Below are positions 10,114 through 19,151 of a DNA stretch of 37,595 nt, in pieces (position 1 is the stretch's first letter; the number at the start of each line of letters is the position of its first letter). The notes below the pieces were generated by a model. The model was not told the origin of the DNA, made no database searches, and saw only the letters and a program-made list of their open reading frames with translations. The DNA comes from Phaeodactylum tricornutum CCAP 1055/1 (Eukaryota > Bacillariophyta > Bacillariophyceae > Surirellales > Neidiaceae): NCBI RefSeq assembly GCF_000150955.2, contig NW_002238038.1, positions 1 through 37,595 of the forward strand, read 5' to 3'. A program made the position numbers and the translations under genes.

Positions 10114-11511
10114 CTACCCGGTCATGACTCGATTGCCCGTGCCACTACTGGATACCGCCACAAACTTGTTCGCGCCAAAAGTCACGCTTTGCCAGCTGTT
10201 CGCTGCGGGAGTCGTCTGTGGGGTCCAGCTCTCGCCGTCCGGACTGGTCATGATGCGACTGCCGTCGCCAGAGGCCGCGACGGCGACGAATGTGTTGCCA
10301 CCAAACGTCACACTACGCCAACCAGCAGATGGCGGCGCAGTGGTCGGACTTGTCCAGGTTTCGCCATTTGTACTCGTCATGACTTGGTTGTCGCCATCGG
10401 CGGACACGGCGACAAACTTTTCCTTGGCGTACGTGACGCTTCTCCAGTCATTGGCTGCCGCAGCGGTACGAGCCGTCCAACTCTCCCCGTCGGGACTGGT
10501 CTTGACCCGGTTCGCTCCATCACGAGAGACTGCCACAAACATGTTATTCCCGTACGTGACGCTTAACCACGAATTGTCGGCCGCACTGGTACGACTCGTC
10601 CAAGCCATGCCGTCGGAACTGGTCATGACGCGATTGCCGCCACCGACGGATACGGCGACAAACAATCCGTTTCCGTAGGTGATGGCATTCCAAGAACCGC
10701 TGGGCACACCGGTCGCACTGGTCCAATCCATGCCATTCGAACTGTACATGGTGGTATCTGTGGCCACTGCAACAAACGTTCCATTTCCAAAAGTGACGCC
10801 ATACCAAGTGTTTAATGGTACACTTTCCGGTAGAGTCCAGGTTTCGCCATCCGTACTGGTCATGGCACGCTTGTCGCCATCCTCAGAGACTGCCACAAAG
10901 ATTTCGTTGCCGTAGGTAACTCCAAACCAGGCATTGTCGGCCGCACTGCTTATGGTTACCCAGCTGGTTCCAGGGGGTGGTGGTGCTACCGAGGGCATTG
11001 ACGACGGCATCAATGACGGAATTGACGACGGCATCGACGACGGAATCGAGGACAAAGACGGAACAGAAGAAGGCACTGAAGAAGGTTCCAACGAGGGCAT
11101 CGACGACGGCATCAAAGTTGGGAATACAGTTGGAGATGGAGTTGGCATCAAGGTTGGGGCTGCAGTCGGAGATGGAGCAGGCATCAAAGTTGGGACATTG
11201 ACTGGTATTTCTAACGGAGCGCCGGTGGGCTTCATAGTCGGAGCCGAAGTCGGCGGATCGGTAGGAGTCTTCCTCTTTCGATTGTAGCTCATCTTCCGTT
11301 TTCGGTTGACAGTCATCATCATACGCACTCTATTTGGTATGATCATCATCCGTTCTCGGTTGACAGTCATCATCATACCCGCTAAAGCTCTCGCCCTCTC
11401 CTGGTCGTCCAAGTGGTCCGGATGGCCACCCTTTCCGTAGGACTGAACTTCACCACGTACCGCCGCCAAGGAAGTCGCAAGGACTGCAAGGAACGCAAAG
11501 ATGATATTCAT
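10114..11511 (-). CDS. Secreted seven-bladed beta-propeller protein with Pro/Thr/Ser stalk
   Basis: The chosen start at 11511 gives MNIIFAFLAVLATSLAAVRG, a textbook signal peptide, and a 465-residue product; an upstream in-frame ATG-like extension would bury it. Residues about 45-81 are Met/Arg/Lys-rich and contain a duplicated MMMTVNR segment. Residues about 82-180 are a PTxxPT and SSxPS stalk of a type common in diatom cell-surface proteins. Residues about 181-465 hold seven repeats of roughly 41 residues built on W-x-S-V-T-Y-G-N and FVAVS, then NRVMTS and DGExWT. The seventh repeat stops at NRVMTG, while the missing last strand is supplied ahead of repeat 1 (SWVTISSAAD), a 'velcro' closure. 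The protein is therefore probably complete and extracellular or wall-associated. Ligand and partners are unknown. Confidence 0.85.
   Translation of the reverse strand: MNIIFAFLAVLATSLAAVRGEVQSYGKGGHPDHLDDQERARALAGMMMTVNRERMMIIPNRVRMMMTVNRKRKMSYNRKRKTPTDPPTSAPTMKPTGAPLEIPVNVPTLMPAPSPTAAPTLMPTPSPTVFPTLMPSSMPSLEPSSVPSSVPSLSSIPSSMPSSIPSLMPSSMPSVAPPPPGTSWVTISSAADNAWFGVTYGNEIFVAVSEDGDKRAMTSTDGETWTLPESVPLNTWYGVTFGNGTFVAVATDTTMYSSNGMDWTSATGVPSGSWNAITYGNGLFVAVSVGGGNRVMTSSDGMAWTSRTSAADNSWLSVTYGNNMFVAVSRDGANRVKTSPDGESWTARTAAAANDWRSVTYAKEKFVAVSADGDNQVMTSTNGETWTSPTTAPPSAGWRSVTFGGNTFVAVAASGDGSRIMTSPDGESWTPQTTPAANSWQSVTFGANKFVAVSSSGTGNRVMTG
11296..11378. repeat. Direct repeat inside the propeller gene
   Basis: A 29-bp segment at 11296-11324 recurs at 11350-11378 with one mismatch (core CGGTTGACAGTCATCATCAT). 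It encodes the duplicated MMMTVNR stretch in the basic linker, so it is an in-frame coding duplication of 54 bp. Confidence 0.8.
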
Positions 11512-12030
11512 GAGAGAAACGTTGAGAAGATTGGATATGAGCAAAAGATTTGAGAGGCTAGGATCGACACTCGGAGAATATATTGACTGGACCAACTGAA
11601 ATTATGGGTTATGGGACAACGTTAGAAAGAAGAAAGCGGAGAAACTATGGTAAAACGTTACAAAAACCACAGTTCACTGCGCAATCCTTGCTTCGCTGAA
11701 ATAGTGTATCTTCATTCCGGCGAGGTTCAATTACAGTTACATAGATGTGAGGAACTCACTGGTTGTGGTCTACCGAACGCGGGATCGTGAAGGTTTTTTC
11801 TAGCATAAAAGGAAAATGTACAGGCAGGGATAGTTACGTTTAATAATGTATAGAAACTATCCTAAGTATGTTTGTTTGTGCTTCAGTTACTTTGTCGGTA
11901 CGCTTTTTCGTTAGAGTTAGTAGGAAACACATAAAATCAATCAAGGCCTGCATGATTGGATATCAGAAAGTCACCATGAGTTTTTACAACAATGCTAAAG
12001 CTACCAGAAGATATTCTCAGCTACGTGAAA
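11512..12030. other. Upstream region of the propeller gene, no gene seen
   Basis: No supported reading frame. On the minus strand CAATATATTCTCC near 11573-11585, about 65-75 bp before the start codon, could be a TATA-type element, but this is a weak guess. The rest shows no recognised feature. Confidence 0.35.
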
Positions 12031-12034
12031 GTAA

Positions 12035-12293
12035 TGTTGGGAACACCTTCACTTCCCAGCAACGGCTCCACTTTTGGTAACAATGCTAAGAAAACGGTTT
12101 TGACAGGAAAGTTTTCTTAACCTTTATCGGTATCTACGCGATAAGTGGGTATCAAAGAGGTGGCTAGCAGTCATGTTAGACTTAGCTATTCTTCTAAAGC
12201 AGTGTTGGGAACACCTTCACTTCCCAGTAACGGCTCCACTTTTGGTAACAATGTTAAGAAAACGGTTTTGATTGGAAAGTTTTCTTTGCCTTT
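12035..12293. repeat. Imperfect direct repeat, two copies of about 91 bp
   Basis: Copy 1 at about 12035-12126 and copy 2 at about 12203-12293 share TGTTGGGAACACCTTCACTT and the following sequence through GAAAGTTTTCTT with a few mismatches, a 168-bp period. Weaker similarity continues on both sides, so the true unit is probably the whole period. No open frame spans it. Confidence 0.8.
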
Positions 12294-12437
12294 CTGTGAC
12301 ATGTGGATATCAAATAGCACAGGGGCGTGCCTCATTTGACTTAATTAATCGAAATAACAGAAAAAATATTTCGTATTTATTGCATGTAAGCTTGGCCTGG
12401 GTGACATTTTGAATAGGGTTGTCAATCCTCGTTAAAT
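12294..12437. other. Short non-coding stretch before the LTR fragment
   Basis: No frame, repeat or RNA gene recognised here. Confidence 0.4.
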
Positions 12438-12715
12438 CAGAAAACCCCTATGTCCAGTGGTACATGTGGGGTTCATATCATTAATGTAAGTCTATCAGAC
12501 AAGTCTATAATCTTATGTTTTTACTACTTTGATTGTCTACGAAAGTATGCGGGATCCTTTCGGGTCCTTAGACAATCCTAGCCCGTTTTTGTTGTAGTTC
12601 TTTAGTTGATCAGACCCATTTGTTCTAAGCTGAAGTAACGGGATCAAATGTAGTGTGTTTTGTTGTGTTTTGAGTGTTTGAAGTGATCACTGGTTCCGAT
12701 TGTGCTGAGTGTTGC
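12438..12715 (+). mobile_element. Diverged 5' LTR plus leader of an element-1-type copia
   Basis: About 12438-12604 aligns, on the + strand, with the element 1 LTR read 5' to 3': AGAAAACCCCTA at the start, GTCTACGAAAGTAT inside, and a conserved TTCTTTA end. It carries small insertions, including a doubled GGATCC/GGGTCC tract. It continues into the leader with GTTGATCAGACCCA, then similarity to about 12715. No gag follows. It is therefore a truncated older relative, opposite in orientation to element 1. Confidence 0.8.
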
Positions 12716-12898
12716 AAAAGCATCCGCGCCTGCTGTAAAAGACTTAGGCGGAGCCTTGCATTAAGGAAGGGGAAGACCTCCTCAAGTGAGTGAGTTGGTT
12801 GTGTCAAGCAACAGAATGTATTGGGACCAACTATCCTAGAGAAGCAGACCTTTTGGTTTGTGTAGATCCTAAAATTATAAGGTTTGTTGATTAAGCTA
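12716..12898. other. Unassigned sequence between the LTR/leader and the integrase fragment
   Basis: Could be more of the leader of the truncated element, but no similarity to the leader of element 1 was noticed here and no coding frame is convincing. Confidence 0.35.
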
Positions 12899-13475
12899 CA
12901 GTGGCGAGTAAGAAGTTCGAGATACCACCTGACCACTTCGAACAAGTATACATGCACACACAACATCACCAATGTCATGCGCAGGACCAAGCCAGCGACC
13001 TAGATTCCGTTTGTCTACCGGAAAGTCGACTGGGTCCAAATACCATATCCAATCATACCAAGCGAATTCACATAAGTGACTGATATCCGTCGTATCACCT
13101 GACACTGCCGTGTTCAGTACATTGTCGTTCAATGCATAAATGTTATGGGCAATTGACGATCAAATCATACTTTGCAAATCCAGGCAAAAATCCCATAAAT
13201 ATAACGGTGCAGATGACTTTTTCATATCCATGTTAGTCATGCGTTTCAATGCTCTGATTGCAGTCTCAGCTCGATTTAACCACGGTGAGTAAGGTTCAAT
13301 CTGTCTAGCATGAGATCCTGCCGCACGAACCTTCCGTCTGAATTCACCCTGCACCAATTCTTTCGCGCCATCCGAAATAATCTCGACTGGAACACCTTCT
13401 CGGTGAAACAACAAATCCAATGTCTCATGGGCATTACCTTTTGACTTCATAGCATAAGCACGTGTCCAATTAAGC
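12899..13475 (-). pseudogene. Integrase fragment of an element-2-type copia
   Basis: Nearly identical to 27238-27811 of element 2. It covers the middle of integrase from WTRAYAMKSKG through IISDGAKEL and LNRAET to SYSPLS. An in-frame TGA near 13158 interrupts it where relatives have an Arg or Gln codon. It keeps the base missing from element 2 near 27734, so at that point its frame is intact. Both ends are abrupt: no LTR, gag or RT is attached, and it meets a leader fragment in the opposite orientation. It is a displaced scrap, not a gene. Confidence 0.92.
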
Positions 13476-14536
13476 AATATTTTTTTACCATCGAAAATGC
13501 CTTACTGCGATCGTGACGGAGGGAACCAAAGTTGGAATTGAATTGCGGGAAGTATTGGTAGTTATCATTTCCGGTTGCAAGGGGCTTGCCAGTGTTTCAT
13601 TGACCAAAGCTGGTGTTGGCAAAATATCAGTTGTATTGGGTCACTCTATCTGTGACCGGAGGAAACCTTGCTTGGCTGCTATCCGTCGCAAACAACACTT
13701 TCCATTTCCCTAGCCATAATGGGAGGGACCAAGAGAGTTGCAGATGCAGGCAGTGTGGGGGACAAGTAAAACCAAATAGAATCCACAATAAAAATAGTAC
13801 AGGATACAACAGATATCAAAATACAACCAACATGTGTGTAGAACAGCTATAGATACTACAAACACTCAAAAAAATGTGTAACAGTATGCTAACTTTAAAA
13901 AGACTAGTTGATTTTGTTCCTGAAGTGCAAGCAGTGTCTCCATTTTGTAGCGTGGTAGCGTTTGTAGTGTATTTGCAAACTTGTCGGTTGGCGCACACTG
14001 CTCGCGTTGAGCTTTATCCCAGCCTTATTCCGATTTTGTTCGACATCATTTAAACCCTGTCGCAAACTTTCTTTTGCGGAACTCCTGTTCCCTCTGTGCC
14101 GCTTCCCCCTGCTCCTTGAAATCGCGTCGAAGATATTGCGCCTGGGATCTTCCACTCCGGTACGGTTTTCCCACTTTGCCATGTGCAAAGGCCAGAAATC
14201 CTCCAAAGCGGACAATTGCTGCACCGACTACATTAATGCCTTGTCCGTGGCAGCTTGTTGGAGTTGCTAGCTAGACCTCTTCCTAATGGGTGTGCCTATC
14301 ATTTGAATGTTGAAGTTGTTTTGGTTGCATGACTGTGAAAATTAGAAATTTCCAAATGTTGGACGGACCGTGAGGTTTTGGATATTGCATCATACACCGT
14401 CACTGCCAGCCAGAAATTTTGATTAGGCGGGTGTTTCGGTAGGGTGTTTTCACAGCGTCACTTTACATTAGTAAGGATTTGAAAAAGATTTTATTGCTTT
14501 AGAAAAGAAGTGTTGTTCTCCGGGTTAACCAAGAGG
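13476..14536. other. About 1 kb without a supported gene
   Basis: Several short frames exist on both strands; none shows a recognisable domain. On the minus strand around 14000-14230 one frame reads ALEDFWPLHMAKWENR and another, overlapping, reads EQGEAAQREQEFRKRK, a charged coiled-coil-like run ending in a stop. Together they suggest an eroded coding fragment, but the family could not be named and the frame is not continuous. Confidence 0.35.
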
Positions 14537-14680
14537 GTTTACTTATGTTGTTGGACACTGAACCCAGAGGAATTACTTACAACATCGGACAGTGAACTGG
14601 GAGGGAATACTTATATGTCGCACTGTGAACTCAGAGGGAATATTTATATGTCGCACTGTGAACTCAGAGGGTTAACTTAG
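14537..14680. repeat. Minisatellite, about four 33-36 bp units
   Basis: Four successive units share the pattern ACTTAT, then CACTGTGAACTCAGAGGG. The last two (about 14608-14673) are almost identical; the first two are diverged. It lies in non-coding DNA. Confidence 0.8.
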
Positions 14681-15196
14681 GAGGAGTTTTTAGATAGATT
14701 TTATACATCATTGTAGGAAAGTATTACTCTGGGTTCTCCCTCCCCTTAGGCCGATATCTTGCTCCCGCTGCGCCGCTTAGGAGTTTCTTGTAGAAGGCTT
14801 TTACATTATCTGCCCCATTCGGGGAAGCTACACAAGAGACGGCGGATCTGTTGCAAATGAAGCACCAGATTTCGTGAAACGCTCCGAATTTCGCTCCATC
14901 AGCAACCTACATCATCACCAGTGTTAGCCTACCCTATCCGCAAAAAAGATCCGCGGTTGATGCTGTTTGCGTGGCTGCATTGTAGATGCAGACATGGTGC
15001 CGTGAGTGGTTCTGTTGTAAAAATTGACGGAAATTTGACGAAAATTTCATCTGCTCGTAGCTTTAGCAACGGCAAGTCCAATTCGGCTGACGATGAGTGT
15101 CAGAATACGGTTGTACGTAAGCAACACAAAACACAAACGCAATTTGCGGAAGAAGAACTGACTGTGAAAGCTGTTTGTCAGACGTCAGCAAGTTAG
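14681..15196. other. Non-coding or weakly coding stretch
   Basis: A 91-codon + strand frame at 14921-15196 starts MLAYPIRKKDPRLM and ends CQTSAS. It has no recognised domain, signal peptide or conserved neighbour. It might be a small gene or chance; its composition is unremarkable. Nothing else was recognised. Confidence 0.3.
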
Positions 15197-15292
15197 GTAT
15201 CCCTGTGCAGTAACTATAACCCTATTTGATGTCCCGGTGCAATTTGTTGATATCCCAGTGCGATTACTTATATAAAATGTGATATCCCAGTG
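15197..15292. repeat. Short imperfect tandem repeat built on GATATCCCAGTGC
   Basis: Four spaced copies of a 13-bp core: GGTATCCCTGTGC near 15197, GATGTCCCGGTGC near 15228, GATATCCCAGTGC near 15251 and GATATCCCAGTGT near 15281. They end just before the copia fragment at 15351. Confidence 0.65.
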
Positions 15293-15350
15293 TAAAGATA
15301 AAATATACATTCACGTATATTTTTACAACACCCGGATATCATTTTCCTTA

Positions 15351-15584
15351 GGTCCGGCTAAAGTTCTTTGTGACAATATGTCGGTTGTATACAATACTAC
15401 GGCACCAGAATCAGTGTTGAAGAAGAAAAGTAACACGATAGCGTATCATTTCGTACGAGAGAATGTTGCCCTGAAAGTGATCAAGATTGCATATGAACCA
15501 TCAGAGTCAAATTTAGCGGATATACTTACGAAGGTTCAAACAGGTCCAGTGAGACAGGCAATCATACGAAGTATTTTATGGTGA
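15351..15584 (+). pseudogene. RNase H C-terminus of fragment D
   Basis: The frame reads GPAKVLCDNMSVVYNTTAPE and continues to SILW and a TGA at 15582-15584. It lacks everything upstream, including RT and the first RNase H acidic residues. It preserves the lysine-rich KKKSN region that is broken by a 2-base deletion in element 2, so it shows the intact family sequence there. Confidence 0.9.
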
Positions 15585-15783
15585 TTCAAGTTCGAAGAAG
15601 GGTTTGCCGACTTTCCCGTTCTCAACAAGTTCAGTGTTGGGACAAATTGCATTTGCATTATATATGTCATTGCATGCAGTGTCGAAGTTTTTTTTTTTTA
15701 TTTGGTTCCCTATTTTTTCCCTTTGTGGTTTTGAGGGGACACATTTCGCCAAGGTTATGTTCATGGTCTCAATGTGAGGGGAC

Positions 15784-15932
15784 TAGAAAAACCCTACGAC
15801 AAGCATATCGGGGTTTATTATCCCTTTCTCTTGGGTTTATGCTTATAAGTCTTTGTTTTACGTCTTTTTATTGTATCTACAATCCATTGGTCCCACAGAC
15901 GCGTTTTAGCCTGTTATCGTTGCAGTTTTCTA
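15784..15932 (+). repeat. LTR of fragment D (149 bp)
   Basis: Starts TAGAAAAACCC, ends GCAGTTTTCTA; same length as the element 2 LTR at 24438-24586 and very similar to its reverse complement. Confidence 0.92.
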
Positions 15933-16214
15933 GGCTCAAGTGCTTTTGTGCACAATTTCCATTTCTACCAGGAAATGTCCAAGCTGGCAGGATTTGATAT
16001 GGAAGCTGCTGAGTCAATGAATATAGCTATGCAAGAAGCATTGGAAAAGGTACAAGCCAAATTGCAAAAAGGGCTGGGAAGATGGATTACACTATAGGAC
16101 CAGCCATTACAAAGGACCGTGTAGGTCTAAGATTGAAGCCAAGCTACAGTCCAAAGAAGAGGAAGAAACCAAACTTACAAAGGAAATGAAATAATTTTAC
16201 TTACAATTACTGAT
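15933..16214 (+). other. Possible 3' scrap of a host gene
   Basis: From ATG at 15975 a short frame reads MSKLAGFDMEAAESMNIAMQ, then a helical, charged stretch to a stop near 16102. Lysine/glutamate-rich coding-like sequence resumes in another frame to about 16190. It looks like the end of an eroded coiled-coil gene. Family not recognised. Confidence 0.35.
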
Positions 16215-16329
16215 TTACATTAAACAATACAGGCGTTCTTCACTAGTCTGTAAGCCGTGATCATACCACCAACAAAACTCCCCGCACAATATATCCGCCA
16301 GGCCAAGGCACCTTGCCAATACACTATTA

Positions 16330-17114
16330 CAGCCTTGCCGTCCACACCACCAAATCTCTACTGGAACATGTGTCGGAACCAAGGGAACAACTATACAAAG
16401 CCTTGCCTCCGTGGTCATTGGTTGAAGGGAAACCATTCTTGTGTACAATTCCAAGCGTAGCCTTGGGTATTGTCCAACAAGCATCGCACCGGTAGATTGT
16501 CGCTTTTCTGTATTTTTTGTTGATACACGCCAGCAAAACCTGTGTGTCCTTTACCGTGTTTGGTATACTTGCGTCGTCGGTTTGATTGACCGACGGAATT
16601 CGATTCGTTGCCAAGGCTCGGGCCAAGACAAAGTCGGCGTCCAATGAGTATTGCGCATTGATCTTGGTTGGTGCATACACCATGGCGGCGCGGCAAGCGT
16701 GTGGAGCCATCCCGTGTAACGCGTCGCAGAAAAATTCTTCAATCAGACTGCGTTTCTCCGTCGGCACGTGAAAGTTGACCACAGTAACGTTGGAGTCCGT
16801 CACGGCTTGGTAACGTTGACGTACCACATGACTGTACTGGAACAGTGAGAAATTGCTTTAAACACTTGTTCCACTTCTTTGGCATGGGCATTGGGTACCT
16901 GAGTGGGGTGCAAATTCTGCAGAGCATCCAACCGCAAGGCTGTACTCAACGATCGAATGGACGGTTGACGACTTCGGTGATATGGAAAGGGCCAAGGATA
17001 ATGGAAAATATTGACTGCAATTACAGACTCCGGGGCCCGCGCTCGCCTTTCGGCACGAAAGGCCAAGCGGCACACTACAGGACCGTACGTTGTCAACGCA
17101 AAGTACTCTGTTCA
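16330..17114 (-). pseudogene. Decayed gene of unknown family
   Basis: Read on the minus strand, a frame is open from about 17114 (YFALTTYGPVVCRLAFRAER) to about 16835 (QVFKAISHCS). The sense then appears to switch frame to SHVVRQRYQAVTDSNVTVVN and stays open to about 16327. The two halves look like one protein split by a small indel near 16835. There is no convincing start codon and the 3' part becomes less protein-like after about 16390. A third overlapping frame at 16858-17352 is also open, so the reading is not certain. No known domain was recognised. Confidence 0.45.
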
Positions 17115-17342
17115 CAAGATACAAACACATCAATCCTTGCACCAAAACTTCATCGTACGAAAAGTAAGCAACACCAGCATGTACTTGATCATGATAAATG
17201 CGTTGTGCAACGGCTGTGCCTGCTCGGCGGTGAACCGACTTGAGAAAGAAACGGGTAAAAGAACGTTTCCTCAACGACGTTTTAGGAGTCCCATGAAAGG
17301 ATTTGATTCTTATGATTTCTGGCCGTACAATGTTCCCCGATA

Positions 17343-17380
17343 ACAACCCCACATGAATGCTTGACGTAGGGGTTTTCTAG
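17343..17380 (-). repeat. LTR scrap of the element 1 family
   Basis: GCTTGACGTAGGGGTTTTCT and the preceding CCCCACATGA match the terminal roughly 37 bp of the element 1 LTR (10059-10095). Nothing else of the element is present. Confidence 0.75.
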
Positions 17381-17789
17381 TGCTTTGACATGAATTGACA
17401 ATGGTCAAATGTCGAAAACAATAATATTACACAAATCCGGTGGGGAAGATTCACAATGACCTATCGTCGTTGTCTATAGGAAAGTTTTAGCCTTTCCATT
17501 AAGTGTAACCCTTATCCATTAAATTTTATCAAATTCGATATTGTTCACAATACTGTTTATTTAGCATAAGAAACGACGTCCCCTTTCCATAATTATTTGG
17601 TATTTTTCATTTTCTGTTCAGTTAAATTTCGATGACCTTTTGGATGACCATTGCAGAATAGTCATTTTGCCTGGTGTCGGCTGAAATTTTTTGTGTCTTC
17701 CTTACTGTGAATCCTTTCGTGTCGGCCCAAAAATTTCGTCTGCAAGTTAAAGACCAAAACAATCAAAAAGGACTGTTTGAACGGGGGTG
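17381..17789. other. Upstream region of the SW-EK repeat gene
   Basis: AT-rich, no supported frame. No clear TATA or initiator element could be chosen. Confidence 0.4.
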
Positions 17790-19151
17790 ATGGTGAATTA
17801 CTACAGCGAAAGTGGCCTTGCCCTGTCTTGGGCGGAAAAGCAAAAAGCTGTCACATGCCTTCGAGAATCATCACCGTCAAAGAAATCACCGAAAGGGTCT
17901 GTAGAAACATCAGAAGGCGTATCATGTCATGCCTTCTCGCCGCCTTTGGCGCAAGCTGATAAAGCCATCGAGAGCCCGGCATGTGTAGCCGAAACAGAAA
18001 GTGCAACGGATCCCGTCAATGACTGCTTTCATTCCAAAACTGCGCTGGAGCCAGAAGACGAAATATCGGTGTATTCTTTCACAGAGTCGGAAGCGGAGGA
18101 AGAGCTTACTTGGGAAGAATGGGAGGAGCGCAATAAGAAGGAATTTGTTCAGATCAAAAGGAAACCAAAAACTGACATGGACGAGCGTCCTGTTCCGCAA
18201 GAAGTTCTTGACAGAATGAAGGCTTTCCATAAAGATCTGAATGAATTTGCTGCGCAGCCTTGGCTTCAACAAAACTCAACAAATAATTTTGGTGAGGCCA
18301 AAGAAGTACAGGACATGAAAAAGAAACCAGCCAAATTGCCACAAACTGTGCCCGTGGAGAAGACATCGATTCCCAAGCGAATTGATTCCTCTCAGTCCGG
18401 CTTAATATGTTCCCAATCCAACGACGAGGTAAAGTTGACAGAAGAGACATGTGGTGAAATAGTGGTGATAGATGGCGACGAAACTTTCGACGAGCCCGAT
18501 ACACTACACAAAGTAACCGACAATGACAAATTAGAGGTTACAGAGAAGCAAGAAGACAAGCAGGACACCGTCAGTGAGACCACTCTTGATGTAGTGGACT
18601 TGGAGGAAGAAGAGTTTTCGAGGCCACCATGCGACGATTCGCCTTCCAGTGTTGCGAAAATGTTCGATGGTGAAGCGTCATTGGAGGGTCTTTCTCATCA
18701 AGATGACAGTGACATAAAGAAGAACGGGGAACGTAATCAAATGACCGCTGTAAGCGACGGCTCGTTTAGTGCTCATGAAATTGCCTCTCGAACTCCAATA
18801 AAGATCAAGAAAATGGCAGCTAAAGCAGACTATGAGTCGGCGTTCAACATGTCTTGGAACGAGAAACAGCGTGCTATTCTACAGAGAAGAGAAGCCTGCA
18901 AGCCTGCTGTACGGTTGATAGACGCAAAGGTCCAGGGAGGAGCAACTTTCTCGGAGGCAACTGTGGAAGACAAGGTAGATGACGTCAATCTTGAAGGATC
19001 ACTTTCACAGCATGATGACGCAGCACGTGATCTCTGGAAGCGCTCTCCTTCTGCTAGCAGGAAGACTGTTTCCAATGAGGACCACGACAATGCGTTCAAT
19101 CTTTCCTGGAAAGAGAAGGAAAAGGCTATTGTAGAGCGCCGCTTATATTGA
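17790..19151 (+). CDS. Acidic protein with three SW-EK motifs, unknown function
   Basis: An uninterrupted 453-codon frame starts at the ATG at 17790 (MVNYYSESGLALSWAEKQKA) and ends TGA at 19149-19151. Three copies of a roughly 14-residue motif, A-[FL]-N-[LM]-S-W-x-E-K-[QE]-[KR]-A-[IV], occur: SGLALSWAEKQKAV near residue 8, SAFNMSWNEKQRAI near residue 350, and NAFNLSWKEKEKAI near residue 438. The last two lie about 88 residues apart and end in arginine-rich tails. The middle is acidic, Ser/Thr/Glu/Asp-rich and probably disordered. No signal peptide or membrane segment is evident. No family was recognised. Long, clean and stop-free, it is probably a real host gene; an upstream intron cannot be excluded. 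Confidence 0.75.
   Translation: MVNYYSESGLALSWAEKQKAVTCLRESSPSKKSPKGSVETSEGVSCHAFSPPLAQADKAIESPACVAETESATDPVNDCFHSKTALEPEDEISVYSFTESEAEEELTWEEWEERNKKEFVQIKRKPKTDMDERPVPQEVLDRMKAFHKDLNEFAAQPWLQQNSTNNFGEAKEVQDMKKKPAKLPQTVPVEKTSIPKRIDSSQSGLICSQSNDEVKLTEETCGEIVVIDGDETFDEPDTLHKVTDNDKLEVTEKQEDKQDTVSETTLDVVDLEEEEFSRPPCDDSPSSVAKMFDGEASLEGLSHQDDSDIKKNGERNQMTAVSDGSFSAHEIASRTPIKIKKMAAKADYESAFNMSWNEKQRAILQRREACKPAVRLIDAKVQGGATFSEATVEDKVDDVNLEGSLSQHDDAARDLWKRSPSASRKTVSNEDHDNAFNLSWKEKEKAIVERRLY

Larger units (their letters stand above)
15351..15932 (+). mobile_element. Fragment D: 3' end of an element-2-type copia, + strand
   Basis: Begins abruptly at GGTCCGGCTAAAG inside RNase H, continues through the natural pol stop, the 3' untranslated stretch with the purine run GTGAGGGGAC, and a complete 149-bp LTR (15784-15932). 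It is a near-identical inverted copy of 24438 to about 25016 in element 2. No target duplication can be tested because the 5' part is absent. Confidence 0.93.

Noticed and set aside
10124-11287. Several + strand frames opposite the propeller gene
   Set aside because: They are antisense by-products of its repeats; the minus-strand frame has the signal peptide and motif pattern.
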